Source of the DNA: Pseudopyrenochaeta lycopersici
Taxonomy: Eukaryota; Ascomycota; Dothideomycetes; Pleosporales; Pseudopyrenochaetaceae
NCBI GenBank assembly: GCA_003313425.1
Contig: NHZP01000026.1
Location: forward strand, 744,001 to 808,000
Direction of reading: 5' to 3'
DNA: 64,000 nucleotides
Under the pieces are notes generated by a model. The model had not been told where the DNA came from and did no database searches. It saw nothing but the letters and a program-made list of their open reading frames with translations. Positions 11,099 to 21,689 of the stretch are shown piece by piece (the first letter of the stretch is position 1; every line of letters starts with the position of its first letter). A program made the position numbers and the translations under genes.

Positions 11099-12415
11099 TC
11101 AGTATCCACACCACGTTGGATCCATCATATTATTGAATCGTTCCCAGAGCTCACTGTCTGCTCCCTTCACCCCTGTGTTCCATGCCTCGTCGTTATCCAA
11201 CTGATGAATCCAACCCCGCTCTAGCTCCCGTTTCTTCTTACCCCCTTCCTTATTCCAATCGTTAAAGATCTTCCTAAACTTCCTTCTTCTTGCTTCCACC
11301 TCTTTTGTCAGATTGTTCTTGCGTTCTTCGAAACCATGTTGTAATGCGCGAGGTAGAATCTCAGGTTGTGCCATAAACATGTCAACCCTATGTGCCTCTG
11401 CGGCATGCTGCGTCCACTGTCCAGCTTTTTCGGAGTAGGCATCGCATCCAAGCGCAGGGCAATGAAATGGCTCAGGATTCTCCTTGCCGAAATATTGTCG
11501 ATCTAAAGCTTCGATTGCGACAGCCCCGAGGCCTGTTAGTTGCAATTGGGTCCTCTCTTGTTCATGCAAGGGTCCCTTGAATTCACCAACCAGTCCATAT
11601 AATCTTTTAGGAGGCATGAGAACGGTCTTGCGTTCGAAACCAGATGTAGTGACTTTTCTCCATTCGCCATCATCTGCGAGACGATAGAGTGCTCTGTGCC
11701 AATTCTTCGCAACAGGAGGCGCAGTCCGCTTTTCGCCACCCGAGCTTACCTCTACCAGTACGAAAGCCGAAATCTCGAGGTCAATTGGGCATGTCTCGAC
11801 AAGTACCTTTAGAGAACAGGCAACAGGCTCATCGTTTTGATATCGAATGGTCAGCGATTCCCAATTCTTGTTGACAACTACCCGTTTTGCGCGAGGAAAT
11901 CTCATTCGAAAGGTCCTCCAAAACTCCCGGGCCTTGTCGTAATCAAGCTCTAATACATCGTCTCGAATAGGAGCTATCTTATCATCAGAGCGCACGTCGT
12001 ACTCAATCTCCACATTTTGCACGTAAGCCATAAAGGACAGATCGTAGCATGTATAGCCTGAGTGCCCACCTCTAAAGAGCCAGTGGGCCTCGACGAGATA
12101 TTATGTATCCGGTTCTGACCAAAACCGTTTTGCAGCTTCGATGCGAAGCATGGATGTGTGCATCATCTGATAGAGCGTAGGCGCAGAACAGAAGTCTAGG
12201 ACGCGCAGTTGAAGCTCTGTGGAAAGCTGGCTGAAGTGTGATAACAGGGCGGCTTGCGATGAAGTACAGGGTGGAGCATCTTCATACGTGATGTATAAGT
12301 GGAATGGAATGCGTTCTTCGCTGTCGATTGTCATGTGGAGGTCCCAGTTCAGTGGCTTCGTCCATGGAGGCTTCGATAGCGTGGCGAGTAGATTGCAGAC
12401 GCCTTGCACCCGCAT
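11099..12415 (-). pseudogene. F-box-like / C2H2-like protein gene, one nonsense codon
   Basis: One frame runs from the ATG at 12415 to the stop at 11099 (about 438 codons), broken only by a TAA at 12101-12103. Before the stop an F-box-like segment is seen (LSTELQLRVLDFC). Directly after it come YLVEAHWLFRGG and then AYVQNVEIEYDV, both typical of Pleosporales F-box-like proteins in which, as I recall, a Trp-Tyr pair occupies the place of the stop. A C2H2-like motif (CPALGCDAYS then H and H about 13 residues later) lies in the last third, followed by a basic stretch. TGG to TAA is what RIP on the opposite strand would produce. No intron removes the stop. Downstream translation from the ATG at 12031 could still make a 310-residue fragment. 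Confidence 0.6.
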
Positions 12416-13168
12416 TTTAGGCTTGTGATTGAGAGGTCTAGTGGACACTCAAACTAAGGTCTTGCACTTGTCTTACACGGTGCTCGTGTTCGGGGTGAAA
12501 GTGTCACGGCCATCGTTGACCGTGCGCCAGGAATGACAGCGCATGTGGCACAACAGGCAGCCTTGCGCATTGACAGTGGCACAGCAACATGAGGCTGCGG
12601 CGTCCTCCTCCTCGATGACTTTGATCCGCTACGTACCTTAAAACCCGTGGCCCCAGTCCAGATAAGCCCCGAATGCGAATTTGTTTGCACAGTCGGCCGC
12701 CGTTGAGTAACTAATAATCTGCAGCCTGAAACTATACGTTACATAACCTTAACCTATAGCTAGGTACCCTAAACCTATTCGCTACCCTACTTTAGAGTAC
12801 TCCAATAGGTCTCGATCGCGCCGAATCTGCTAACTAATTAGTTAAGGGCTGATACAAAGCCACAAACTAGGACAAGTAGATATACGTCCTTATCTCTAAG
12901 TTACGTAAGGTTTGGCCTAGAAACTCGGCAGCAATAACAGCTACGAAACAAAGACCGATCTTATCCATAGATAGTGGCATCGTCTAGCTCATTCGAAGGC
13001 AAGCGTAATCTCGACAAGGGGCTAACATGAGACTAGAGGTCCTAGTACGAGCTCTGAAACGTGGCTAGGAGTGCGGTGAATGACCGTGTTTGGCCTGATT
13101 ATAGGCATCTGCCTTTGATCCCAGCAGCTCAGGCTGATCCTCGTGGTATCATAACAGCTTAGTCAGAG
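12416..13168. other. Intergenic region with a MITE-end fragment
   Basis: No gene seen. At 12723-12742 the sequence GCCTGAAACTATACGTTACA differs by one base from the right end of the MITE at 13581-13817. This is probably the end of another copy of the same family; I could not find a matching left end. Confidence 0.4.
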
Positions 13169-13252
13169 ATCAGTCCAAAACAGTCAACGCTCAGGTTTGA
13201 AAGCCGAAGAAGAATTTAGTGGGGTCACTCTTGGGGTAAGAGTCTATCGCTA
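13169..13252 (+). repeat. Dispersed repeat, copy B (first piece of mosaic)
   Basis: Matches 6799-6881. Its last few bases (CGCTAGACCTCGC) overlap the start of the next piece, which matches the twinfilin leader at 14468 onwards. Confidence 0.55.
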
Positions 13253-13880
13253 GACCTCGCCCAGTTTCTACCTCGCCAAGTAAATAGGCCAACCTCGCGC
13301 AACAATACTCTGACTTGAAAAGACAATGACTTCATTCGGTAAGATCCCAATCTCTCGATATAGACTTTTGCTAATGTTCAGGTCGAATTGAGCCACGAAA
13401 AGGATCCAAGGGATGAGATTACCAAGAAATAGCAGCAGCAGAAACTGAATGAGCTGCACACTCAGTTGCTTACGCTTAATTTAAAAACAGGCGGTAGGGA
13501 ACACTATTAGAAGAGCACGTTTAACGCTTATAGTTAAGTTAGTAATATATTTAAATTACTTATAAAACTAACTAGTATATGTAACGAAGTATCGTGGATC
13601 TGAATCTGGGTGTTGCAGTATGATTGCGCTAGGCCTTTTCGAGGGCTAGCGCGCAACGCGAAGGACCTGCTCAAAACCTGTGCCAACTGCGCGGAGCGGG
13701 GAGTCGGGGACGAAAAGTGTTATTCTCTCCCATAGCTGAGTTACAGCAATACAGAACTATTCCTTCGCTATTATCTGTAGTGTGAAGCAAGTACTATTGC
13801 CTGAAACCATACGTTACAGTATATATAAACTAAGGAACTAGTTATCCCTTAAAATTTACTTTAGATATATAAGTAGTAAA
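13249..13880 (+). pseudogene. Chimeric duplicate: twinfilin 5' end fused to 3' end of the 703-2871 gene
   Basis: Positions 13249-13380 copy the leader, ATG, 13-nt first exon and most of intron 1 of twinfilin (14470-14611) with few differences. At 13378-13382 (GTTCA, shared by both parents) the sequence switches to the 3' coding end and 3' flank of the hypothetical gene (parent 2651 to about 2900). That second part is RIPed: TGG codons have become TAG and many C/G positions are T/A. Fortuitously the join creates a TTCAG that could act as acceptor for the copied twinfilin donor, but the frame then differs from the parent and meets stops. A 237-bp MITE interrupts the copy at 13581-13817. Confidence 0.75.
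13581..13817. mobile_element. 237-bp MITE with 7-bp target duplication
   Basis: Flanked by perfect AGTATAT direct repeats (13574-13580 and 13818-13824) and bounded by GTAACG...CGTTAC. The uninterrupted site is known from the parent gene (GGTATAT followed by GCGGACC near 2845), so the ends are certain. No coding capacity and normal GC, so it inserted after its RIPed host sequence decayed or escaped RIP by being short. The superfamily is not recognised. Confidence 0.8.
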
Positions 13881-14215
13881 GGCTTTATATACTTAGTAGT
13901 GCTCTTCTTTTTTACTTTTTATCTAAGTTAAATGAAAAATACCTCTTTACTTTGAATAATACTAATTAGAAAGCTTTAAGTTAAAATCTAGCTTAAGTAG
14001 TAGACGTAGGTTTAGTAACTACTTTTATATATATTTAAAGTATTAGAAAAAGAAAACTACTTTTATTAGAATAGTATTATAATAATTATAGGTAGGTATC
14101 TCAGAGTAGGTCTAATAGAGCTAAGACTAGCTATCCTATTAAAGTAGGGCCCTTTTCTAATAACCTAAAAGCTGTAATATTCTAGTAAAAGTCTAGAAAT
14201 TTTATAACATATAGT
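13881..14215. other. AT-rich decayed sequence
   Basis: Low-GC, stop-dense sequence between the mosaic scar and the twinfilin promoter. The first part may continue as diverged 3' flank of the 703-2871 gene; the rest is unassignable. Confidence 0.4.
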
Positions 14216-14558
14216 TAGTATGCTTGATAGCGGAGAATTTGCGAGAATAGGATCTTTCCATCATCTGAACTATCTGGTTGCCTAGCTCCGCAATAGTGCG
14301 GAATTCCGCACCTGAAGTCCGCCCTTTATAAAAAGACCGAACTTGATGCTAATCATATATCCAGTTTCAACATAACATCTCACTATTCAAAAGATTAATT
14401 ACATATACAGGAAATACGAAACGGGGAATCGGTGCCACCAACTACGACTTCCATTGTCCTCGTGCTGCCACGCTAGACCTCGCTAGATATAAACCAGCTT
14501 CTACCTCGCCAACTAAATAGGCCAACCTCGCGCAACAACACTCTGACTTGAAAAGACA

Positions 14559-15674
14559 ATGACTTCATTCGGTAAGATCCCAATCTCTCGATATAGAATT
14601 TTGCTAACATTCATCCACAGACTTGTCACCTGCCGTCCGCACGGCCTTCCAAGTATTCAAGACCGAGCCATCGTACCTGGCCATACTCCTCAGTTTCGCA
14701 AGCGACAAAATCGAACCTTTACCACTGGTTCGCCCAAAGCACCCTGACTGTTCCTTTCAAACTGCTCTCAACGAAATTGACGCCCTTCTCGACCCCCGCA
14801 CTCCACTCTACGTCATCCTGCGCCGCGAGCAGTCGCTGTTCGTAATCACCTTCGTACCTTACCTTGCGAAAGAGACTCAGCGAGCGCTCTTTCTCGAGCA
14901 TAGATCGAAGCTTATCCAGGAGCTAGGGGAAGAGCAGTTTTCCCTTTCGCTGATTTGCAAGGAGGTTGGTGAGATTACTGATGCTCGGTCCTGGGAGGAG
15001 AGGGATGGTCATATTCAGTCTGCTACCACTCGAACTGGATGTGATGATGACTGTGGAGTATGCGAGCGGGACGGTAGTGAGAATGCAGGTGTCAAGGATT
15101 TGGGCTACAAGAAGAACAAATGCCGCCTGTGTGACCGCCGGATGAAGAACAAGATATCGCCCGAGGCTTTGGACGCACTGAAGAAACTAGACACCCCCGG
15201 AACTGCCATACAAATTGTACGACACCCCATCTGCACTAAAACTGCCCATCACTAACAACCCAGTTCGTCGACATCCCCACCGAAACCCTGCAACTAGGCT
15301 TCGCCAAAGCCGACATCTCACCCGAAGCCATCGCCGCACTCCTCCCCACCACGACCCCCAGCTTCACATTCTTCCACCACCCCACAACGCAGCTCCTCTA
15401 CTTCATCTTCCACTCGCCGGACAGCGCGTCAGTGCAGCAGCGCATGAAGCACACGATGGCGATCCCGGGGCTGATCAACGTGCACGCCGAGGACCAGGGC
15501 GTGCACGTCGACCAGAAGATCGAGATCCACGACCCGGATGATCTGGTGTTTGAGGCGAGAGATGAGCGGGTGGGGAAGTTCCGGAGCGTGTATTTGAGGA
15601 ATGCGTTTGAGGGGACGGAGTCGACGTATGAGGGGCTGGAGGCTGATAAGAAGTTTTATGATGGGGTGAAGTGA
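14559..15674 (+). CDS. twf1: Twinfilin, actin-monomer-binding ADF-H protein
   Basis: Twinfilin binds ADP-actin monomers and caps filament barbed ends in the cortex. Three exons: 14559-14571 (13 nt), 14621-15216 and 15264-15674, with introns of 49 and 47 nt (GTAAGA donor with GCTAAC branch; GTACGA donor with ACTAAC branch), giving 339 residues. Two ADF-homology domains are visible: the first around residues 5-140, the second from about 205, with the typical sequence LGFAKADISPEA, a FTFFHHP strand and the basic/aromatic FRSVYLRNAFEG tail. The linker carries an unusual CGVC...CRLC pair (about residues 149-152 and 172-175) amid acidic residues, possibly metal-binding. The start is fixed by the intron joining TTC G|AC. 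A copy of the leader and first exon lies 1.2 kb upstream. Confidence 0.88.
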
Positions 15675-16422
15675 TGGTGTTTGATTGACGAATCGGGGTC
15701 GCTGTGCTCTGCGGTAGAGTCGAAGCGCGAATACCGTCCGGAGGTACCATTGGATACAGTATGCTATGAGCCATTAACTGTGCTCAGTCAGACAAATGAG
15801 TATCTAGATCTCGCTGTCGATCCAGAGAAGTGTTTACGATGATCAATATGTGCAAACCTAGAACATGCGCGAGTCATCCTTGTGCACCTTTGTTCGACCA
15901 CTATTCTCGTGTAGACTTTGATAACGATTAAAATGTTGAATTAATCATCGAGGTTTTTTCCGTGCTTAGCTCATCTACATCTCTCATCTCTCATGTCCTG
16001 ATATCGTACAAAAGTTATGTTGCATCCTACGACGTAGGTAGATAGATCGGTAGGCATACGCCGATTACGTGATTATGCAGAGAATAACTCCCCCAAAAAG
16101 GTAGTAGATGTTCAATAAAACAAAAGGTAGAGGATGTTGCATCCGGAAAATGGGTAAGAAACAAATCAAAATGCTCGCTGCCTCCAAAACTCCATGCAGC
16201 CCCCGAGTATCCGTTCAGGCAAAAGTCCACATTGCCAGTTTCGATGCAGCCAAACTCCAGGGAGGGCAAAGTGCCCCTCATTCATGCAACCGTGATGCTA
16301 AACCGATGCTAGACCGTGTCATATGCTCACTTACCGAGATATGTGTTGACCTGATGTGGGGAAATGAAGACAATCCTTTGCGTTCTTATCTTCTCCACGT
16401 CAAATTTTGAGAGACTGATATT
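15675..16422. other. Convergent intergenic region
   Basis: Holds the 3' ends of twinfilin and SET9. I see no other gene or repeat. Confidence 0.5.
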
Positions 16423-18503
16423 CTACATCGTCTTCCTGACTCTGCGCCTACGACGTCCACTGTCTACCTCGACACTCATGCTCATGCTGTCCCTCCCACT
16501 TGTTGGAGTCGAGAAACGCTCTTTAATATGGTCCTTCATGACCTTTTTCGTTTTATCACGCTTCAACTGACGCTCCTCGTCTGGATCTACGAAACGATGG
16601 ACGGTACGGTGATCACGAATTCGCTCCTCCTTGTCGTGCTTGCCTTCTCTCTCCGTCTTGGGCCACGGAAACCCGTAAAGCTTTGAGTGGCGTTCGCATC
16701 GTGGACATTCTTTGCGGGTGTTGTAGCCATCTTGTTGGACGAATTCGTTTTCGCAAGTTTGACATTCGACCCACTTACTGTACTTGGCACTCAAAAGCGA
16801 AGTGCTCGTCATGTAATCGCCAGGTTTACGCTCGTTTTCGACATACTCTGCGTCGTCGTCGGTGTCGGCGGAGATTGGCGTTCCGATACGATTGTGAACT
16901 TCATTCTTAGCCTTTGAGCGCGTAGTGCGTAGGGTGGGGCGAGGTTTGCGCTTAACGATCTGTTCGTTCTCACTGTCAAATTCGAAACTCTCAGAAAGTT
17001 CGCTGAGATCTGACATGTAGTCGTTGTCTGCTGGCGGGGAGGGCCACGGGGCGTTTACCGTTGCCGTACTGACCTCCTCCTTCACTGTGGCTACTCCCAA
17101 AGTTGGCTTCTCATTGTGAAGCGTTTCGGGATCGACCTTGATCTTTGGAATACTGGCGTCTGTCGGGTGGTCTTCGTCGATCGAGGTTGCGTCGGTAGAC
17201 TGCGAAGATTTGGGCGATGCCGCTGTTAGCGGTGATTGAGGGGTAGTTTCTCGGGATGAGCTGGTTTCATCCAAGCTCACAGTAAGAAGTCCGTCACGCT
17301 GCTGGTTGCGAATCTCTCGGGAGATCTGTGGTGATGCGGATAGATTGCTCGTGGCATCTTCGATGCTGGACACGGGCACCTCTTGTCTCAATGACGAGGT
17401 ACTGTGCGCTTTCTTCAGAGTCGCTTTGTGCAAAGCATCCGACGTGCGTCGCTTGTTGGAAGAGATTTTTTGCTCAATCCTGACGCGCTTGGAGGAAGGC
17501 ATCGAGTCGTGCGACACTTCTTCACCTGTCGAATCACGCCGTCTCTTTCTGAGGGATTGCATGTCTTGAGTCGCATCTTCCGTCTGCGGCCCGATGGTCT
17601 GATCAGCATCCTCATCCTCTGCGTCGTCGTCATCATCGCTGTCCTCCACCCGTTTCATAGGCGCCCAGCCATTTTGCAATTTGTTTTCGCATGTTTGACA
17701 TAGACACTCCTCATTGTCATCGCCAAAGTAGTCGTCACCATAAGATACAGTGATTTCGTCCCCTTCGATGATGGGCTTCACCGCAACAATCTGCATTCCG
17801 TCGTAGCCTTTCGTCGAGAGCTTTGCATTTGGGTCGCAGTCGTGATTTGCGAAGCGTGCCGGTCCCAGAAACAACGAGCGCGTCTTCTTCCGGCTCGAAA
17901 TGACGAGGCTGAAGTCCTTGCGCGCCAGCTCCAGCGTCTTCTCTTGCTCTTCAGTCATGGCGACCTGAACGCCGGTCAAGTACTTGATCTCCTCGCGTGG
18001 GTTGATGTCGCGCCGCGCCGTAATCGACGCTTCGTGGTCGGTGATTGTGTAGCGATTGGTGGTGGTGACCTCAAACGGGCAGTCCGGCATGTAGATGTTG
18101 ACGTATCTCCGGAGATGACGCTTGAAATGCTCCTGGTCTCGCTCGTCCTTCAGACCGGCCATGAATTTGCGCATTCCCGTCAGCTGCAGCAGCTTTTGCA
18201 CGGCTTCGACGGGATCCTTGTCCCAGATGACATTTTGCCGGATGATGTCGGCAATGTCTTCCTCGTGTAGGCCACGCGACGCAGTGAAGCGGCCTCCCCG
18301 GTTCTTACGAATGACTGTCCAGTAGTACACCTGAGCGCGTGTTGGTTAGTTCAGAAGCTCGTAGATGCATTGGGGTTCTGGCGTCGCGCTTGCACGGAGG
18401 GGCATCCTACCTTGTCGACCAGCGCATCTGTGATTACGTCGTCATACGAAGCCAGAGTCTCCAGCGTCAGCCCGCCCCTTTTCTCCCTGCTCGAGGGCGC
18501 CAT
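16423..18503 (-). CDS. set9: Histone H4-K20 methyltransferase SET9 (KMT5 type)
   Basis: Nuclear SET-domain enzyme that methylates lysine 20 of histone H4. Exon 1 is 18411-18503 (31 codons, MAPSSREKRGG...), followed by an 80-nt intron and exon 2 at 16423-18330; 666 residues. The Suv4-20/Set9 N-terminal region precedes a SET core with ARRDINPREEIKYLTG, the substrate/AdoMet motif RFANHDCDPNA and the catalytic-site EITVSYGDDYFG, followed by a post-SET-like CLCQTC. The long C-terminal tail is charged and disordered, with a CxxC...CPRC zinc-binding-like pair near the end and a basic last segment. It lies divergent to uL14m with a 539-bp gap. Confidence 0.9.
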
Positions 18504-19042
18504 GATTGCGCGGGCAGCGGCAGACGAGCCCGACGAGATCCGCAGTGCAATTAGCCGTGTGTCGCGCGTATCGCAGGTGGGCGAGAGCCGGCAGTGTTTG
18601 ATAGGGGTGGCTGGCGTGACGTATGAGGTGAATGCGGAAAGAGCGCGACTGCAGGATTCACCGGGCGGTTAGCAGAGTAGCAACAGCAGCGCATCAAAGG
18701 AAAGAAGGAGGGACAGGAGACAACAGCAACGCAGAGGAAGGAGCGACGCCGCACTGGGGCCGAAGTTAGGAACGATACTGAAATGGCGCAGAGTCGCGGT
18801 CAGACAAGGCTGGGCTGACTTGGGTTGGTAACGGGGCCTTGCAGCGGGCCCCCTGCCTTTGGGATCGAGGTGCAAGCGAGAACGCTAGGAAGGCTGGCCG
18901 CGGAGAAACGCCGCTTGTGGTCCGACGACACTTGCTCTTTGCAAACTTGTGTTCAAGTACGATTGCCAGCGCAACAAAGCAGCAGAGAGGCTGCACCTCA
19001 GTAGGCCGACACCCTGCACCAGTCCGGATCACGGCGGATACC
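18504..19042. promoter_or_regulatory. Divergent promoter gap SET9 / uL14m
   Basis: 539 bp between two divergent start codons. It must hold both promoters and leaders. GC-rich, with no obvious TATA box. Confidence 0.5.
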
Positions 19043-19561
19043 ATGATTCAGCTAAAGGTTCGCACTCCCCATGTCCAGCCGCAGCGAAACAGCCGCTCAT
19101 GCGCCGCATTCTAGACCCTCGTAAATTGCATCGACAACTCCGGCGCCGCCATAGTCGAGTGTGTCAACGTCCTGCGCTCGAAGCGGCCCGCCAAAGTTGG
19201 TACGCACGAAGACATGGGAGCGCGACGTGGAAGGAGGCCCCGTGGCTGACAAGACGCAGGTGACCGCATAGTCGTTGTCGTGAAGAAGCAGCGAAACTTC
19301 GGGCCCGAGACGGGCAACAGCGTCTCCATCAGCGCTGCCAACAAGGTGCGACGAGGCGATGTGCGACACGCGGTGGTAGTGCGGACGGCCAAGAAGTGGC
19401 AGCGGCCGGATGGAAGCGTCGTCAAGTTCGACGACAATGCCTGCGTGTTGATCAACAAGGCTGGCGAACCCATCGGATCGAGAGTCAGTGGCGTCGTGGC
19501 AGCAGAACTGAGGCAAAAGCAGTGGTCAAAAATATTGTCGCTGGCACCAATGCACGTATGA
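19043..19561 (+). CDS. mrpl38: Mitochondrial ribosomal protein uL14m
   Basis: Large-subunit protein of the mitochondrial ribosome, homologous to bacterial L14 (yeast MRPL38). Exons 19043-19057 (15 nt, MIQLK), 19115-19199 and 19260-19561, introns 57 and 60 nt, giving 133 residues, right for the family. Hallmarks read after splicing are [43 protein letters not shown] [12 protein letters not shown], and the C-terminal [16 protein letters not shown]. The very short first exon is set by frame and by the family N-terminus. Confidence 0.93.
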
Positions 19562-19742
19562 GAGATGAAATGCGCGGGGGAATGATGCATTTTTAGGAGT
19601 CTATGAAGCGCAAGGACATTGTAACATATGTGTAAGCCACTGTACAATACCCGTGGGTATGAGAAGGTCTATTTTTCCAGAACTCCATGCAATAAATACG
19701 CAAAGATCAAACGCCTGCCCAATGCCATGTCGTCATCGTTCG

Positions 19743-20637
19743 TCAATCATCTTTGGTGTCGCTGGGTCGCGAGACGTGACCGCAACCGCAGCACACATAG
19801 TAGAGCGCCTAAGCATGTGTTAGCCAAACCAGGCAAGAGGATAGGGCCAATCTCACCATGCCCGTGTCGGCGGTACGCTGCTGGGACTGGAAGAAGACAG
19901 CCTCGTTCTCGCCGCATTCTGTGCACTGCTTCTGCACCCTAGGTAACTAGACGCAGGCACAGTCAGCCAGGAGGCTCAGCAAGTAGCAGTAGCAGTAGCA
20001 GTAGCAGGCAGTAGCAGTAGCAGGCAGTAGCAGTAGCAGCAAGTAGCAGTAGCAGCAAGTGACTGTACGCAGCAAGTGACTGTACGCAGCAACTGTACGC
20101 AAGGGTGCTCAAGAGTTTGCATTCTCATCTCCATCCTCCATACCCTCATCAAAGTCGTAATAGTCTTCGTAGTCCTCTTGTGGAGTGGGTGGCGGTGGCT
20201 GCTCGTCTTCGGCTTCGAGCATAAAGCCTGGGGCCGACTCTTCACCGCATTCCACACACATGATGGGCATGCCGCACATGGTGCAGCACGGAAACTCTTC
20301 TGAGAGAGCGGATTGCGAACGGGAGTGGGAGAGACCAACCGTGGGATCCTGTGCAACCTCCGCTGTGACACCAGCCGTAGCTCCCACCGTCGAGGCGATT
20401 TCGTGGCGCATGACGCAGGACGAGGGCGCCTCTTCAGTGAAGGAGCATGTGCGACACGCAAAGAGAAGTTTGTTCTCGGACTTGTCTTCGCGGGGGAACA
20501 ATAGATTCGAGCTGCTTCGGGTTAATGGTTTCGCCTGCCCAAGACACGGACTATAGTCACCATTCAGAGCAGAAGCGGAAGAGAATGGGCTCTTTCCCGC
20601 CCTTGGGGCCGTCCATTTCTGCGGCTGGAGACGACAT
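19743..20637 (-). CDS. rpb9: RNA polymerase II subunit RPB9
   Basis: Small zinc-ribbon subunit of Pol II that affects start-site choice, fidelity and cleavage of backtracked transcripts. Exons 20561-20637, 20340-20514, 19857-19946 and 19743-19808; introns 46, 393 and 48 nt; 135 residues. The first ribbon has Cys 23/26/46/49 (FCSEC and CRTC). The second has Cys 92/95/120/123 (CTEC and CCGC) with the signature FFQSQQRTADTGM. Intron 2 is long and its first 230 nt stay open in frame with exon 2 down to a stop at 20109, so retention would give the N-terminal ribbon an acidic, Cys-bearing tail. That intron also holds a CAG/TAG-type repeat. The gene converges with uL14m (181-bp gap) and diverges from PIN1. 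Confidence 0.9.
19978..20062 (+). repeat. Imperfect GTAGCA microsatellite in RPB9 intron 2
   Basis: About 85 bp of AGTAGC/AGCAGT-type hexamer repeats with a few larger units (CAGGCAGTAGCAGTAG), followed by two copies of a 17-bp AAGTGACTGTACGCAGC-like unit to about 20100. It lies in the second intron of RPB9. Confidence 0.8.
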
Positions 20638-20964
20638 ATTGAATGCGCGTGGAGGCTAGTCGGGGTAGGTGAGGTGTGCGGTGCTTTGAGGGCGCTATTT
20701 GGGTGGTCGCGAAGTTTGCGCGATAGTGGATGAGCGAAAGGCAACACGGGCTGGTTGCCGCCAAGAACGCAGGTCAGCTTTGTTTACCAAGCACCCCCGC
20801 ATCCAAGCTTGCGCCGATCGCCTCAACCGCTGCCGGTGAACCAGGACCTCGCGGCAACGTCAGTTCTACCTCAGCCAAATTTTCTACAACCATCCCACCA
20901 CCTGCATCTCCTTGGACATTATCGCACAGCATCCATTGATTCGTTCCATACCCAGGCAGCCACA
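20638..20964. promoter_or_regulatory. Divergent promoter gap RPB9 / PIN1
   Basis: 327 bp between the divergent start codons of two genes of the Pol II machinery. Both promoters and leaders must lie here. Confidence 0.5.
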
Positions 20965-21689
20965 ATGGTAAGCTACACCAACAACCCCGTGCACCACCCG
21001 CTTCCAGTTCGCTGACCCTCCTTGCAGTCTTCTAGTGAAACTGGTCTCCCCGACGGGTGGGAAGTGCGCCGCTCCAACACAAAAAACCTGCCATACTACT
21101 TTCACGCTCAGACAAAAGACTCCAGATGGGAGCCCCCAGCGGGAACAGACTCGGAGGCACTGAAGAATTACATGGCGGCCCACCACAGCTCCAAGGGCGT
21201 TGCACCGGCCGGCTCTGCACCAACTGAGGGCAAAATCAGAGCCGCCCATCTCCTCGTCAAGCACCGCGACAGCAGGCGCCCAGCTAGTTGGCGGGAACCC
21301 AAGATCACGCGCTCGCAGGAGGAAGCCCGCGACTTGATCCGTGGTTACCACGAACAGATCAAGGCATATGAGGAAGGAACAGGGGATGCCAACGCCAAGT
21401 CGCTCTCTGAGCTGGCCACGACCGAGTCAGATTGTAGCAGCGCCCGGAAAGGAGGCGACTTGTGAGCACTGTCGTGATTGGCGCATCGACGGCACCACTA
21501 ACACTTTATAGGGGCTTCTTCGGCAAGGGAGACATGCAAAAGGAATTCGAGCAGGCCGCATTCGCCCTCAAGAAAGGCGAAGTGAGCGACATCGTGGAGA
21601 CGGCCTCGGGGATACATTTGATACAAAGGTTTGCGACATGGCCGAGTTTGTGTGTCCATGCTAACAGATGACACAACAGGCTGGAGTGA
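20965..21689 (+). CDS. ess1: Peptidyl-prolyl isomerase PIN1/ESS1 (WW + parvulin)
   Basis: Isomerase of phospho-Ser/Thr-Pro bonds, chiefly the Pol II CTD, in the nucleus. Exons: 20965-20967 (only the ATG), 21028-21461, 21512-21628 and 21680-21689, introns 60, 50 and 51 nt; 187 residues. The WW domain is at the N-terminus ([26 protein letters not shown]). The parvulin domain has [16 protein letters not shown] (the basic residues bind phosphate), [20 protein letters not shown] and the C-terminal [10 protein letters not shown]. The phase-0 GTAAGC donor directly after the ATG and TTGCAG acceptor make a one-codon first exon, which automatic callers often miss. Confidence 0.9.
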
